From positions 1 to 9,525 of the forward strand of contig JAJYHA010000477.1 in NCBI GenBank assembly GCA_021784995.1: a stretch of DNA of 9,525 nucleotides, in the 5' to 3' direction. A program made the translations under genes and the position numbers. Each line of letters begins with the position of its first letter. Within the stretch, counting starts at the first letter, position 1. Origin of the DNA: Myxococcales bacterium (lineage in GTDB: Bacteria; Myxococcota; Myxococcia; Myxococcales; Anaeromyxobacteraceae). Shown one piece after another: positions 1 to 5,708 of this stretch. The notes beneath the pieces are model-generated. The model saw nothing but the letters and a program-made list of their open reading frames with translations, was not told where the DNA came from and ran no database searches.

Positions 1-1028
1 AAGGCGGTGACCCCGCGGCCGGCGATGCGCTCCAGCCGCCCCGGCGCCCCGGCGCAGCGCGCCAGCCCGCGCGCCACCGCCTCGCACGGCACGCCCGCGG
101 CGAGCGCCAGGCCGGCCGCGCAGAGCAGGTTCTCCAGGTTGTGCGCGCCGACGAGCGGTGATCGCAGGGCCGCCGCGCCGGCGGGCGTCACGAGCGTGCC
201 CGACAGCCCGTCGAGCCCCGCGCGCACGTCGCGCGCCGTCAGGTCGCCGCCCCGGCGCCCGAAGCGCCACACCCGGCGTCGCCCGTCCAGCTCGGCGGCG
301 AGCCGCGCCCCGTGTGCGTCCTCGGCGTTCACGACGGCGGTCCCGTCCGGCGCCAGCTGCTCCACGAAGAGCCGGCGCTTGGCGGCGAAGTAGCTCTCCA
401 CGTCGCCATGGTAGTCGAGGTGATCGCGCGTGAGGTTGGTGAACGCCGCGGCGGTGAAGGTCAGGGCCGCCGTCCGCTCCTGCGCCAGCGCATGGGAGGA
501 CACCTCCAGCACGGCCAGGCGCGCGCCGGCGGCGCGCGCCGTCGCCAGGAGGGCCGCGAGCTCCGTCGACTCGGGGGTGGTGTGCGTCGCCTCCCTGCCG
601 CCGCCCGGCCAGCGGTGCGCGATCGTCCCGAGCACGGCCGCCGGGATGCCCGCCTCGGCGGCGCAGGCCTCCACCAGGTAGGCCACGGTCGTCTTCCCGT
701 TCGTCCCCGTGACCCCGGCCAGGGTCATCCCGCGGCTCGGCTGGCCGTGCAGGTTCCAGGCGGCGACGGCCATGGCGCGGCGCGTGGAGGGGGCGAGCAG
801 CAGGAGCGCCGGGGCGCACGGGACCGGTCGCTCCGCCACCACCACGGCAGCGCCGCGGCGGGCGGCCTCGGCGGCGAAGGCGTGCCCGTCGGCGCGGCTC
901 CCCCGGAGGGCGAAGAAGGCCCACCCCGGCGCCACCTCGCGGGAGTCGCCGGTCACGCCGGACACGTCCGGGTCCGGGCCGACGTCCCCCCGGGCGCCGG
1001 TGCCCTCCATGAGCCTCGAGAGCCGCAT
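1..1028 (-). CDS. murE: UDP-MurNAc-tripeptide synthetase (MurE), N-terminal 342 residues, cut by left edge
   Basis: Cytoplasmic Mur ligase that adds the third amino acid, usually meso-diaminopimelate in Gram-negatives, to UDP-MurNAc-L-Ala-D-Glu using ATP. The N-terminal UDP-binding domain covers residues 1-100 (TGDSREVAPGWAFFALRG near 26-43). The ATP loop GVTGTNGKTT is at 105-114, the substrate motif HTTPESTEL at 149-157, LEVSSHAL at 174-181 and FTNLTRDHLDYHG at 196-208. The lysine in YFAAKRRLF (about 213-221) matches the carbamylated lysine of Mur ligases. The C-terminal domain, with the DNPR-type motif that sets diaminopimelate versus lysine specificity, lies beyond the window, so specificity cannot be read. 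The ATG at 1028 lies 15 nt after the ftsI stop, and an in-frame stop just upstream excludes a longer protein. The ribosome site is weak, suggesting translation coupled to ftsI. It is the last visible gene of the dcw operon. Confidence 0.95.
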   Translation of the reverse strand, partial: MRLSRLMEGTGARGDVGPDPDVSGVTGDSREVAPGWAFFALRGSRADGHAFAAEAARRGAAVVVAERPVPCAPALLLLAPSTRRAMAVAAWNLHGQPSRGMTLAGVTGTNGKTTVAYLVEACAAEAGIPAAVLGTIAHRWPGGGREATHTTPESTELAALLATARAAGARLAVLEVSSHALAQERTAALTFTAAAFTNLTRDHLDYHGDVESYFAAKRRLFVEQLAPDGTAVVNAEDAHGARLAAELDGRRRVWRFGRRGGDLTARDVRAGLDGLSGTLVTPAGAAALRSPLVGAHNLENLLCAAGLALAAGVPCEAVARGLARCAGAPGRLERIAGRGVTA

Positions 1029-1043
1029 CGTGGAGGCCGTATC

Positions 1044-3077
1044 CTACGGCGAGGACCTGGGCGGCGCGAGGACGAGGCGCACCCGGGCTCCGCGCTCCAC
1101 CACCTGCCCGGGCCGGGGGGACTGCGACACCACCCGTCCCGTCCCCTGGACGTCGCCGACCAGGTCGGCGGCCTCGAGGGCGCGCAGCGCCGAGCGGGCC
1201 GGGAGCCCGGCCACGACGGGCACCGTCACGCCCACGCCGCCCTCCTCGTCCGGGCGGGCCGCCTCCTCCGCGAACGGCGTCGGCCCGGGCGCGTCGTCGT
1301 CCTCCGCGACGTCGCGGGGGAGGCCGGGGCGATCCTCCGCGAGCGGGGGACCCGCCGGGCCCGCCGCCGGCGGGTGCGAGGGGGGCACGCCGAAGGACTT
1401 GAGCGCGTGGTCCACCACCTCGCGGAACACGGGCGCCGCGATCTCGCCGCCGTACACCTCGCCCCGCGGCTCGTCGACGAAGACGCCGACCACGACGCGA
1501 GGGGCGTCGGCGGGGGCGAAGCCCACGAAGGAGCTGAAGCGCTTGTCGGCCGAGTAGCGGTGCGTCACGGGGTCGGCCTTCTGGGCGGTGCCCGTCTTGC
1601 CGGCGACGGCCCACCCGTCGAGGCGGGCGCGCCGTCCGGTCCCGTCGGCGTCGGCGACCACCCCCTCCATCCAGCGCGCCATGATCGCCGCCGTCTGCCG
1701 CGACACGGCGCGGCGCACGGGCGCGGGCTCGTTCTGGAGCAGGACGGCGCCGCTCGCGCCGTCCACCACCTTGCGGACCAGGATGGGCTTCATCAGCATG
1801 CCGCCGTTCGCGATGGCGGCCACGGCGGTGGTGATCTGGAGGGGCGTGGCCGCCACGCCCTGCCCGAAGCTCATGGTGGCGAGGGCGATGTCGGCGCGCG
1901 GGTAGGGGACGGCGCCGCGCGGCTCGCTCGCGAGCAGGGTGCCGGTCCGCTCGCCGAACCCGAAGGCGCGGAGCGTTCGCTGGAGCCGCTCGCGGCCGAG
2001 CCGCGCGCCGATCTTGGCCGCGCCGACGTTCGAGCTGGCCGCGAGGATGCGGGCGGGAGGCACGCGCCCGAGCCCGCGGTGGTCGTGGATGACGTGGCTC
2101 CCCACCCGGTAGGCACCCTGCTCGCAGTCGACGAGGTCGCCGGGGTGCAGCGTGCCGGCGTCGAGGGCGCCGGAGAGGGTGAAGACCTTGAAGGTGGACC
2201 CGGGCTCGAAGGTGTCGAGCACCGCCCGGTTGCGCAGCGACGCGCGCGCGCGGGGCAGGTTCGGGTTGAAGGTGGGGGCGTTCGCGAGCGCCAGCACCTC
2301 GCCCGTGCGCGGGTCCATGGCCACCAGCATCCCCGCCGCCGCCCGGGCCTGGGTCACCGCCCGCGAGAGCGCCTGCTCGGCCGCGAGCTGGAGGCCGACG
2401 TCGATGGCCAGCTCCACGCGGCCCCCGGCCCGGAGCGCCTCGGGCGCAGGCGCCTCGTCCAGCACCGACCGGCCCCGGGCGTCGCGCAGGGACGGCACGC
2501 GCGCGGCGCCGCCCTGCAGCTCCTCGTCGTAGGCGCGCTCGATGCCCTCCTGGCCGTCGCCGTCGTCGCCCACGAACCCGAGGAGCTGCGCGGCGAGGCT
2601 CTTGCTCGTGTAGTAGCGCCGCGCCTCCTGGAACACGCCCACGCCGTCGAGCCCGGCGCGCTGCACCGCCTCCGCCTCCTCGGGCGACACGCGCCGCTTC
2701 AGCCACACGAACCGGGCGGGGCGCTGCGCCTTGCGCTGCAGGGCGGGGACGTCGAGCCCGAGCGCCCTCGCCAGCGCCGCCAGCTCGGCGCGCGACGCCC
2801 GCGCCAGCAGGGCCGGGTTGGCGGCGATCGAGGGGGCGTCGGCCGAGGCGGCCAGCGTCTCTCCGTTGCGATCGGTGATGATCCCGCGCCGGGGGCGGAG
2901 CTCCACGAAGCGCCGCCACTGGTCGTCCCCGTGGCGCGTGAGCTGGGCCCGCTGCAGGACCTGCAGCTTGACGGCGCGCGCCGTGACGGCCACGAACCCC
3001 ACCGCCAGCAGCAGCGCGACGAGCGCGATGCGGGCCGCGATCCAGCGCGTGTGGCCGGGTTCGAGGCCCGCGTGCAC
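1044..3077 (-). CDS. ftsI: Septal peptidoglycan transpeptidase FtsI (PBP3-type) with C-terminal PASTA domain
   Basis: Division-specific class B penicillin-binding protein (677 residues) that cross-links septal peptidoglycan in the periplasm. A short cytoplasmic N-terminus is followed by one membrane anchor at about residues 14-34. The dimerisation domain begins near RPRRGIITDRNGE (61-73). The transpeptidase domain carries all three catalytic motifs: STFK at 294-297 (nucleophile S294), SSN at 348-350 and KTG at 494-496. A Pro/Ala/Asp/Glu-rich linker (about 565-612) leads to one PASTA domain at about 617-672 (VTVPVVAGLPARSALRALEA onward). PASTA tails are typical of Gram-positive PBP2x/SpoVD proteins and, from memory, also occur in deltaproteobacterial and myxobacterial FtsI. 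The GTG start is fixed by AGGAGG five nucleotides upstream. The gene sits 10 nt after ftsL and 15 nt before murE, the usual dcw order. Confidence 0.95.
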   Translation of the reverse strand: MHAGLEPGHTRWIAARIALVALLLAVGFVAVTARAVKLQVLQRAQLTRHGDDQWRRFVELRPRRGIITDRNGETLAASADAPSIAANPALLARASRAELAALARALGLDVPALQRKAQRPARFVWLKRRVSPEEAEAVQRAGLDGVGVFQEARRYYTSKSLAAQLLGFVGDDGDGQEGIERAYDEELQGGAARVPSLRDARGRSVLDEAPAPEALRAGGRVELAIDVGLQLAAEQALSRAVTQARAAAGMLVAMDPRTGEVLALANAPTFNPNLPRARASLRNRAVLDTFEPGSTFKVFTLSGALDAGTLHPGDLVDCEQGAYRVGSHVIHDHRGLGRVPPARILAASSNVGAAKIGARLGRERLQRTLRAFGFGERTGTLLASEPRGAVPYPRADIALATMSFGQGVAATPLQITTAVAAIANGGMLMKPILVRKVVDGASGAVLLQNEPAPVRRAVSRQTAAIMARWMEGVVADADGTGRRARLDGWAVAGKTGTAQKADPVTHRYSADKRFSSFVGFAPADAPRVVVGVFVDEPRGEVYGGEIAAPVFREVVDHALKSFGVPPSHPPAAGPAGPPLAEDRPGLPRDVAEDDDAPGPTPFAEEAARPDEEGGVGVTVPVVAGLPARSALRALEAADLVGDVQGTGRVVSQSPRPGQVVERGARVRLVLAPPRSSP

Positions 3078-3082
3078 CCGCT

Positions 3083-3088
3083 CCTCCT
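3083..3088 (-). promoter_or_regulatory. Strong ribosome binding site of ftsI
   Basis: AGGAGG on the minus strand, beginning at the last base of the ftsL TGA stop and ending five nucleotides before a GTG. It is the clearest Shine-Dalgarno in the dcw part of the window and decides the GTG start at 3077 for ftsI. Confidence 0.85.
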
Positions 3089-3525
3089 CAGCGCGCGTTC
3101 GACGTCAACACCACTGGCTCCGCCGGCGCGGGGCGGTGGAACTCGCGCTCGCCCACCGTGCCCACCCTGCCCGCCACCACCGCGCCCTTCCCACCCGCCA
3201 CCACCGCCCCTGGCGCCGGCGGAGCCATCCTGAGGCGCGTCCGGGCGAACTCCTCGAGCCGCCCCGGCGCGCGCAACGTCGCCACCTCCACCTCGAGCCT
3301 GTCCCGCTCGGTCCGCAGCGCGTCCTGTGCCCGCTGCAGGTCGCCGAGCCGGTATCCCACGGTCGTCACGCGCGTGTGCGACCACACGTGGACCACGCCC
3401 ACTGCCGCCACGGCGCCCACCAGCAGCGCGCCGCGAGCCACCAGCGCCGCCGGTCCCGCGAAGGGCCGGCGCGCGCGGCGCCCGATGGCCATGGCCGTGG
3501 CCGTGGCGGGAGGGCCCTCGTTCAT
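3088..3525 (-). CDS. ftsL: Cell division protein FtsL-like, single-pass coiled coil
   Basis: Small bitopic divisome protein (145 residues), expected to act with FtsB and FtsQ and to stimulate FtsW/FtsI. A basic cytoplasmic N-terminus (GRRARRPF, about 15-22) precedes one membrane helix at about 24-46. A heptad-like stretch follows (about 57-84, [20 protein letters not shown] and on), then a leucine/arginine segment ending [10 protein letters not shown] (about 94-103). That order, and its place between rsmH and ftsI, are the hallmarks of FtsL, whose sequence is otherwise poorly conserved. The start ATG overlaps the rsmH stop (ATGA, 4 nt), implying translational coupling; an internal ATG at codon 12 is a less likely start. 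The C-terminal tail of about 45 residues is low-complexity and contains the tandem [16 protein letters not shown]. The family call rests on topology and position more than on sequence identity. Confidence 0.85.
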   Translation of the reverse strand: MNEGPPATATAMAIGRRARRPFAGPAALVARGALLVGAVAAVGVVHVWSHTRVTTVGYRLGDLQRAQDALRTERDRLEVEVATLRAPGRLEEFARTRLRMAPPAPGAVVAGGKGAVVAGRVGTVGEREFHRPAPAEPVVLTSNAR

Positions 3526-4454
3526 CGGAGCCGCTCCACCACGCGGAGCCGCGCGCTGCGCGCGCGGGGGTTGGCCGCGACCTCCTCCTCCGTCGCCTGG
3601 ACCGCCCGGCGCGTCACGGCCTCGAAGGAGGCGCGGGCGCCGCAGGCGCAGATGGGGAGGCCTGGCGGGCAGGTGCAGGCGCGCGTGAGCGCCCGGAACC
3701 GCTCCTTCACCATCCGATCCTCGAGCGAGTGGAAGGCGATGGCGGCGGCGCGGCCGCCCACGTTGAGGAGGGAGGGCAGCCCGTCGAGCCAGGCGGCCAG
3801 CGCGCCCAGCTCGTCGTTCACGGCGATCCGGAGCGCCTGGAAGGTCCGCGTGGCGGGGTGGATCCGCCGCGGCCACGCGCGGCGCGGGATGGCGCCGGCC
3901 ACGACCTCGGCCAGCGCGGCCGTGTCGGCCAGCGCGCCGGCGGCCACGGCGCGCTTGATGGCCCGCGCCACGGGGCGGGCGAAGGGCTCCTCGCCGTAGT
4001 CGCGGAGGATCCGCTCCAGCTCCCGCTCCTCCACCCGGGCCAGCAGCTCGGCCACCGTCTCGCCCTCGCCGCCCATCCGCATGTCGAGCGGGCCCGCGTC
4101 GCGGAAGGAGAACCCGCGCGACGGATCGTCGAGCTGCGGCGACGAGACGCCCAGGTCCACCAGCGCTCCGTCCACCCCGGCGATCCCGAGCGCGGCCAGC
4201 ACGTTCCGGGCGTCGCGGAAGTCGGCGCGCACGGCGCGGAAGGCCTCGCCGTAGCGGGCGAGCCGGGCGGTGGCGGCGGCGACGGCGCGCGGATCCCGGT
4301 CGACCCCGATCACGCGCGCGCCTCCGGCCAGCAGCCCCTCGGCGTGCCCGCCGCCGCCGAGCGTGCCGTCGAGCAGGACCTTGCCCGGCGCGGGCCGGAG
4401 CAGGGCGACCACTTCGCGTGCGAGGACGGACGCATGGCGGAACCCGGCGCTCAC
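3522..4454 (-). CDS. rsmH: 16S rRNA (cytosine(1402)-N(4))-methyltransferase RsmH (MraW)
   Basis: S-adenosylmethionine-dependent enzyme that methylates N4 of C1402 in 16S rRNA in the ribosomal P site; cytoplasmic, 310 residues, full length for the family. Visible motifs in order: N-terminal FRHASVL (5-11), SAM-binding [16 protein letters not shown] (27-42), acidic VDRDP (51-55), [20 protein letters not shown] (98-117), GPLDMRM (121-127), [18 protein letters not shown] (199-216), [10 protein letters not shown] (241-250) and a cysteine pair cluster [12 protein letters not shown] (260-271). The GTG start overlaps the stop of the STAS gene by 4 nt (GTGA), and the stop overlaps the ftsL start by 4 nt. 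It is usually second in dcw clusters, directly after mraZ; here a STAS gene intervenes. Confidence 0.97.
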   Translation of the reverse strand: MSAGFRHASVLAREVVALLRPAPGKVLLDGTLGGGGHAEGLLAGGARVIGVDRDPRAVAAATARLARYGEAFRAVRADFRDARNVLAALGIAGVDGALVDLGVSSPQLDDPSRGFSFRDAGPLDMRMGGEGETVAELLARVEERELERILRDYGEEPFARPVARAIKRAVAAGALADTAALAEVVAGAIPRRAWPRRIHPATRTFQALRIAVNDELGALAAWLDGLPSLLNVGGRAAAIAFHSLEDRMVKERFRALTRACTCPPGLPICACGARASFEAVTRRAVQATEEEVAANPRARSARLRVVERLR

Positions 4455-4753
4455 GCGGCGTGCAGCGCTTCCTCGACGTCGGGGTAGAGCTCGACGTAGC
4501 CGCCGGCGCCGCCGGCGAGCACCAGGTCGCGCACGTAGCGCGACGCCCCGGCGGCGCGGAGGCCGGGGATGGCGCGCAGGAGCGCGGCTCCCGCGTAGTG
4601 GAGGTGCGTCACCGCCGACAGGTCGACCACCACCGTCCGTCCCCGGCGCCGGGCCTGGGCCGCGACGCCCGCCAGCGCCGCCAGCTCCGGCCGCCCGAGC
4701 TCACCGGCCGCCCGCACGATGGTCGCCCGCTCCCCGTCCGTCACGTCGTACAT
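4451..4753 (-). CDS. Small stand-alone STAS-domain protein between mraZ and rsmH
   Basis: A protein of 100 residues consisting of one STAS domain, the fold of anti-sigma-factor antagonists (SpoIIAA/RsbV) and of MlaB-like partners. Strand TVVVDLSAV (40-48) is followed by [20 protein letters not shown] (50-69) and a C-terminal [12 protein letters not shown] (89-100), which matches the usual STAS ending. At the phosphorylation site, where antagonists read Asp-Ser-Ser-Gly, this protein has His52-Tyr53-Ala54-Gly55. The conserved glycine remains but neither serine does, so regulation by an SpoIIAB-type serine kinase looks impossible at that site. The ATG is 13 nt after the mraZ stop with a purine-rich AGGCGGGG just upstream, and the stop overlaps the rsmH GTG by 4 nt, so it is co-expressed with the division genes. 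No anti-sigma kinase or sigma factor gene is visible. Fold call confident; function unknown. Confidence 0.8.
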   Translation of the reverse strand: MYDVTDGERATIVRAAGELGRPELAALAGVAAQARRRGRTVVVDLSAVTHLHYAGAALLRAIPGLRAAGASRYVRDLVLAGGAGGYVELYPDVEEALHAA

Positions 4754-4766
4754 GGCCGCCCCGCCT

Positions 4767-5201
4767 TCACGCCCGGAAGAAGTCCACCACCTCGTCCTGC
4801 CCCAGCTCGCTCGCCATCTGCGCGTCGTAGGCCGCCTTGTCGAAGAGCTGGACGTGCCGCCCCATCCCCGCCCAGACCACGTCCCTCGCCAGCCCCGCGT
4901 ACTCGCGCAGCGAGGGCGGGACGAGCACGCGCCCGTGGGGATCGAGGTCGACCTCGTGCGCGGTCGAGTAGAAGCGGAGGATGTTCCGCTGCGCCCGCAG
5001 GTCGAGCGGGCTCGCCTGCATCAGCCGCTCCTCGAGCCGCTTCCACTCGGAGAGGGGGAGGGCCTGGACGGCGCGCCAGTGCGGGTACTGGGTGAGCACC
5101 AGCTTCGGCTCCCCGGCGGCGGCGAGGGCCTCGCGGAACTTCACCGGGAGGCTGGTTCGCCCCTTGGCGTCGATCGCATGCGTGAAGGTGCCGAAGAACA
5201 T
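4767..5201 (-). CDS. mraZ: Transcriptional regulator MraZ
   Basis: DNA-binding regulator at the head of dcw clusters, 144 residues, the normal length. It has two SpoVT/AbrB-like half-domains, each with the diagnostic D-x-x-G-R signature: DAKGR at 11-15 (in HAIDAKGRTSLP) and DPHGR at 87-91 (in DLDPHGRVLVPPSLREYA). Family members form rings and bind direct repeats near their own promoter, repressing the operon in E. coli. The start MFFGTFTHAIDAKGR matches the family N-terminus, although the Shine-Dalgarno is weak (GAGACGACGC before ATG). A three-box operator of the expected type lies about 190 nt upstream beside a promoter, supporting autoregulation. First gene of the leftward operon. Confidence 0.96.
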   Translation of the reverse strand: MFFGTFTHAIDAKGRTSLPVKFREALAAAGEPKLVLTQYPHWRAVQALPLSEWKRLEERLMQASPLDLRAQRNILRFYSTAHEVDLDPHGRVLVPPSLREYAGLARDVVWAGMGRHVQLFDKAAYDAQMASELGQDEVVDFFRA

Positions 5202-5286
5202 GCGTCGTCTCGCGCTGCCGTTGCGCCTCGCCGCCGCTCCACGCCGCCGCCCCCGTCATGCCCGCGCCGCCGCCCGCATCCGCTCG

Positions 5287-5356
5287 CCGCCCGCCCCGAA
5301 CACCGCCCGCCCCGAACACCGCCCGCCCCGAACACCGCCCGCCCCGAACACCGCCC
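5287..5356. repeat. Tandem 16-bp direct repeat, 4.4 copies, in the mraZ leader
   Basis: Four perfect head-to-tail copies of CCGCCCGCCCCGAACA (plus strand) at 5287-5302, 5303-5318, 5319-5334 and 5335-5350, then six bases of a fifth copy before the pattern breaks. On the transcribed strand of mraZ the unit is TGTTCGGGGCGGGCGG. Sixteen is not a multiple of three, so the array cannot be a regular protein repeat. It lies downstream of the predicted transcription start and 86-155 nt before the mraZ start codon. Perfect identity between copies suggests recent expansion or a copy-number-variable locus. Confidence 0.95.
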
Positions 5357-5368
5357 CACGCCCTTCGA

Positions 5369-5413
5369 TGCCGCCCCGATCCGCTCGTTGCCACCAATTC
5401 CCACTACGTGCCA
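5369..5413 (-). promoter_or_regulatory. Probable MraZ operator: three TGGNN boxes at 10-bp spacing
   Basis: Minus strand: TGGCA (5413-5409), five-nt spacer, TGGGA (5403-5399), five-nt spacer, TGGCA (5393-5389). The E. coli MraZ operator is a set of TGGGN boxes separated by five nucleotides, so box content and spacing both fit. Two weaker boxes continue in the same phase: CGGAT (5383-5379) and CGGCA (5373-5369). The first box begins two nucleotides after the -10 element, so bound MraZ would cover the transcription start and block initiation. Binding by this MraZ is inferred. Confidence 0.75.
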
Positions 5414-5415
5414 CC

Positions 5416-5444
5416 GATCTACGAGGTTCGTCCGGGGATGTCAA
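5416..5444 (-). promoter_or_regulatory. Sigma-70-type promoter of the mraZ/dcw operon
   Basis: Minus strand: a perfect -35 TTGACA (5444-5439), a 17-nt spacer, and TAGATC (5421-5416) as a 3-of-6 match to the -10 consensus. The predicted start is near 5409, giving a leader of roughly 200 nt before the mraZ ATG. An exact TTGACA is rare in sequence this GC-rich, and its position next to the MraZ-type boxes supports it. Confidence 0.7.
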
Positions 5445-5602
5445 CGAGCCGCAAGGAAGTCGGCAGGTTGCGCCTGCTAGCGCGTTCAGGATCGAGCTCT
5501 TCACCTCGTGGTGGGCGATGTCCCACACGCGAGCCGTGGGGGGGGCGGGAGACGGCGCGGCCCGGGGCGCACGCGCAGGCGCGCCGCGCACGAGCGCCTC
5601 CG

Positions 5603-5636
5603 CACGCACCAGCGCCGCACCACGGCGCTGTGCGTG
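5603..5636 (-). terminator. Strong hairpin between trpB and the mraZ promoter
   Basis: CACGCAC plus AGCGCC pairs with GGCGCT plus GTGCGTG, giving a 13-bp GC-rich stem with a one-nucleotide bulge and a 7-nt loop. It starts about 70 nt after the trpB stop and precedes the dcw promoter in the direction of transcription. No T-run follows, so it is not a textbook intrinsic terminator. It could act as an attenuating or mRNA-end structure. Confidence 0.4.
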
Positions 5637-5666
5637 GGTGCGCGGCTTGCGCGCCGTCGAACCGGT

Positions 5667-5691
5667 CCTGCGATCGAATCCCGCTCGCAGG
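5667..5691 (-). terminator. Short hairpin 17 nt after the trpB stop
   Basis: A perfect 7-bp inverted repeat, CCTGCGA and TCGCAGG, separated by 11 nt (5674-5684). Its place just after trpB fits a 3'-end structure, but there is no following T-tract, so termination is uncertain. Confidence 0.35.
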
Positions 5692-5708
5692 GCTACGCCA
5701 GCAGGCTC

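Larger units (their letters stand above)
5202..5708. other. Non-coding region between trpB and mraZ
   Basis: About 500 bp without a convincing gene. Short open frames cross it on both strands but are broken, repeat-derived or lack family character. From right to left it holds two hairpins after the trpB stop, the mraZ promoter, the TGGNN box array, and a 16-bp tandem repeat inside the predicted mraZ leader. The 85 nt just before mraZ are low-complexity GC-rich sequence in which I see nothing specific. Confidence 0.7.

Noticed and set aside
312..3233. A 973-codon plus-strand open frame opposite murE and ftsI
   Set aside because: It is composed almost wholly of Arg, Gly, Ala, His and Val, has no domain character, and lies antisense to two unmistakable genes. 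Long antisense frames are expected at this GC content.
5287..5356. CRISPR array
   Set aside because: The copies are directly adjacent 16-bp units with no unique spacers, and no cas genes are present.
5256..5609. Minus-strand frame of 117 codons spanning the mraZ promoter and repeat
   Set aside because: Its C-terminal part is only the translated 16-bp repeat, which is not a multiple of three. It also covers the promoter and operator and has no ribosome site or family resemblance.
5661..5700. Possible tRNA 3' end: ATCGAATCC followed by CCA 24 nt later
   Set aside because: Placing the CCA, acceptor and T-arm in register does not put the TCGAATC in the T-loop, and the flanking bases do not pair. 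No D-arm or anticodon arm can be drawn upstream.
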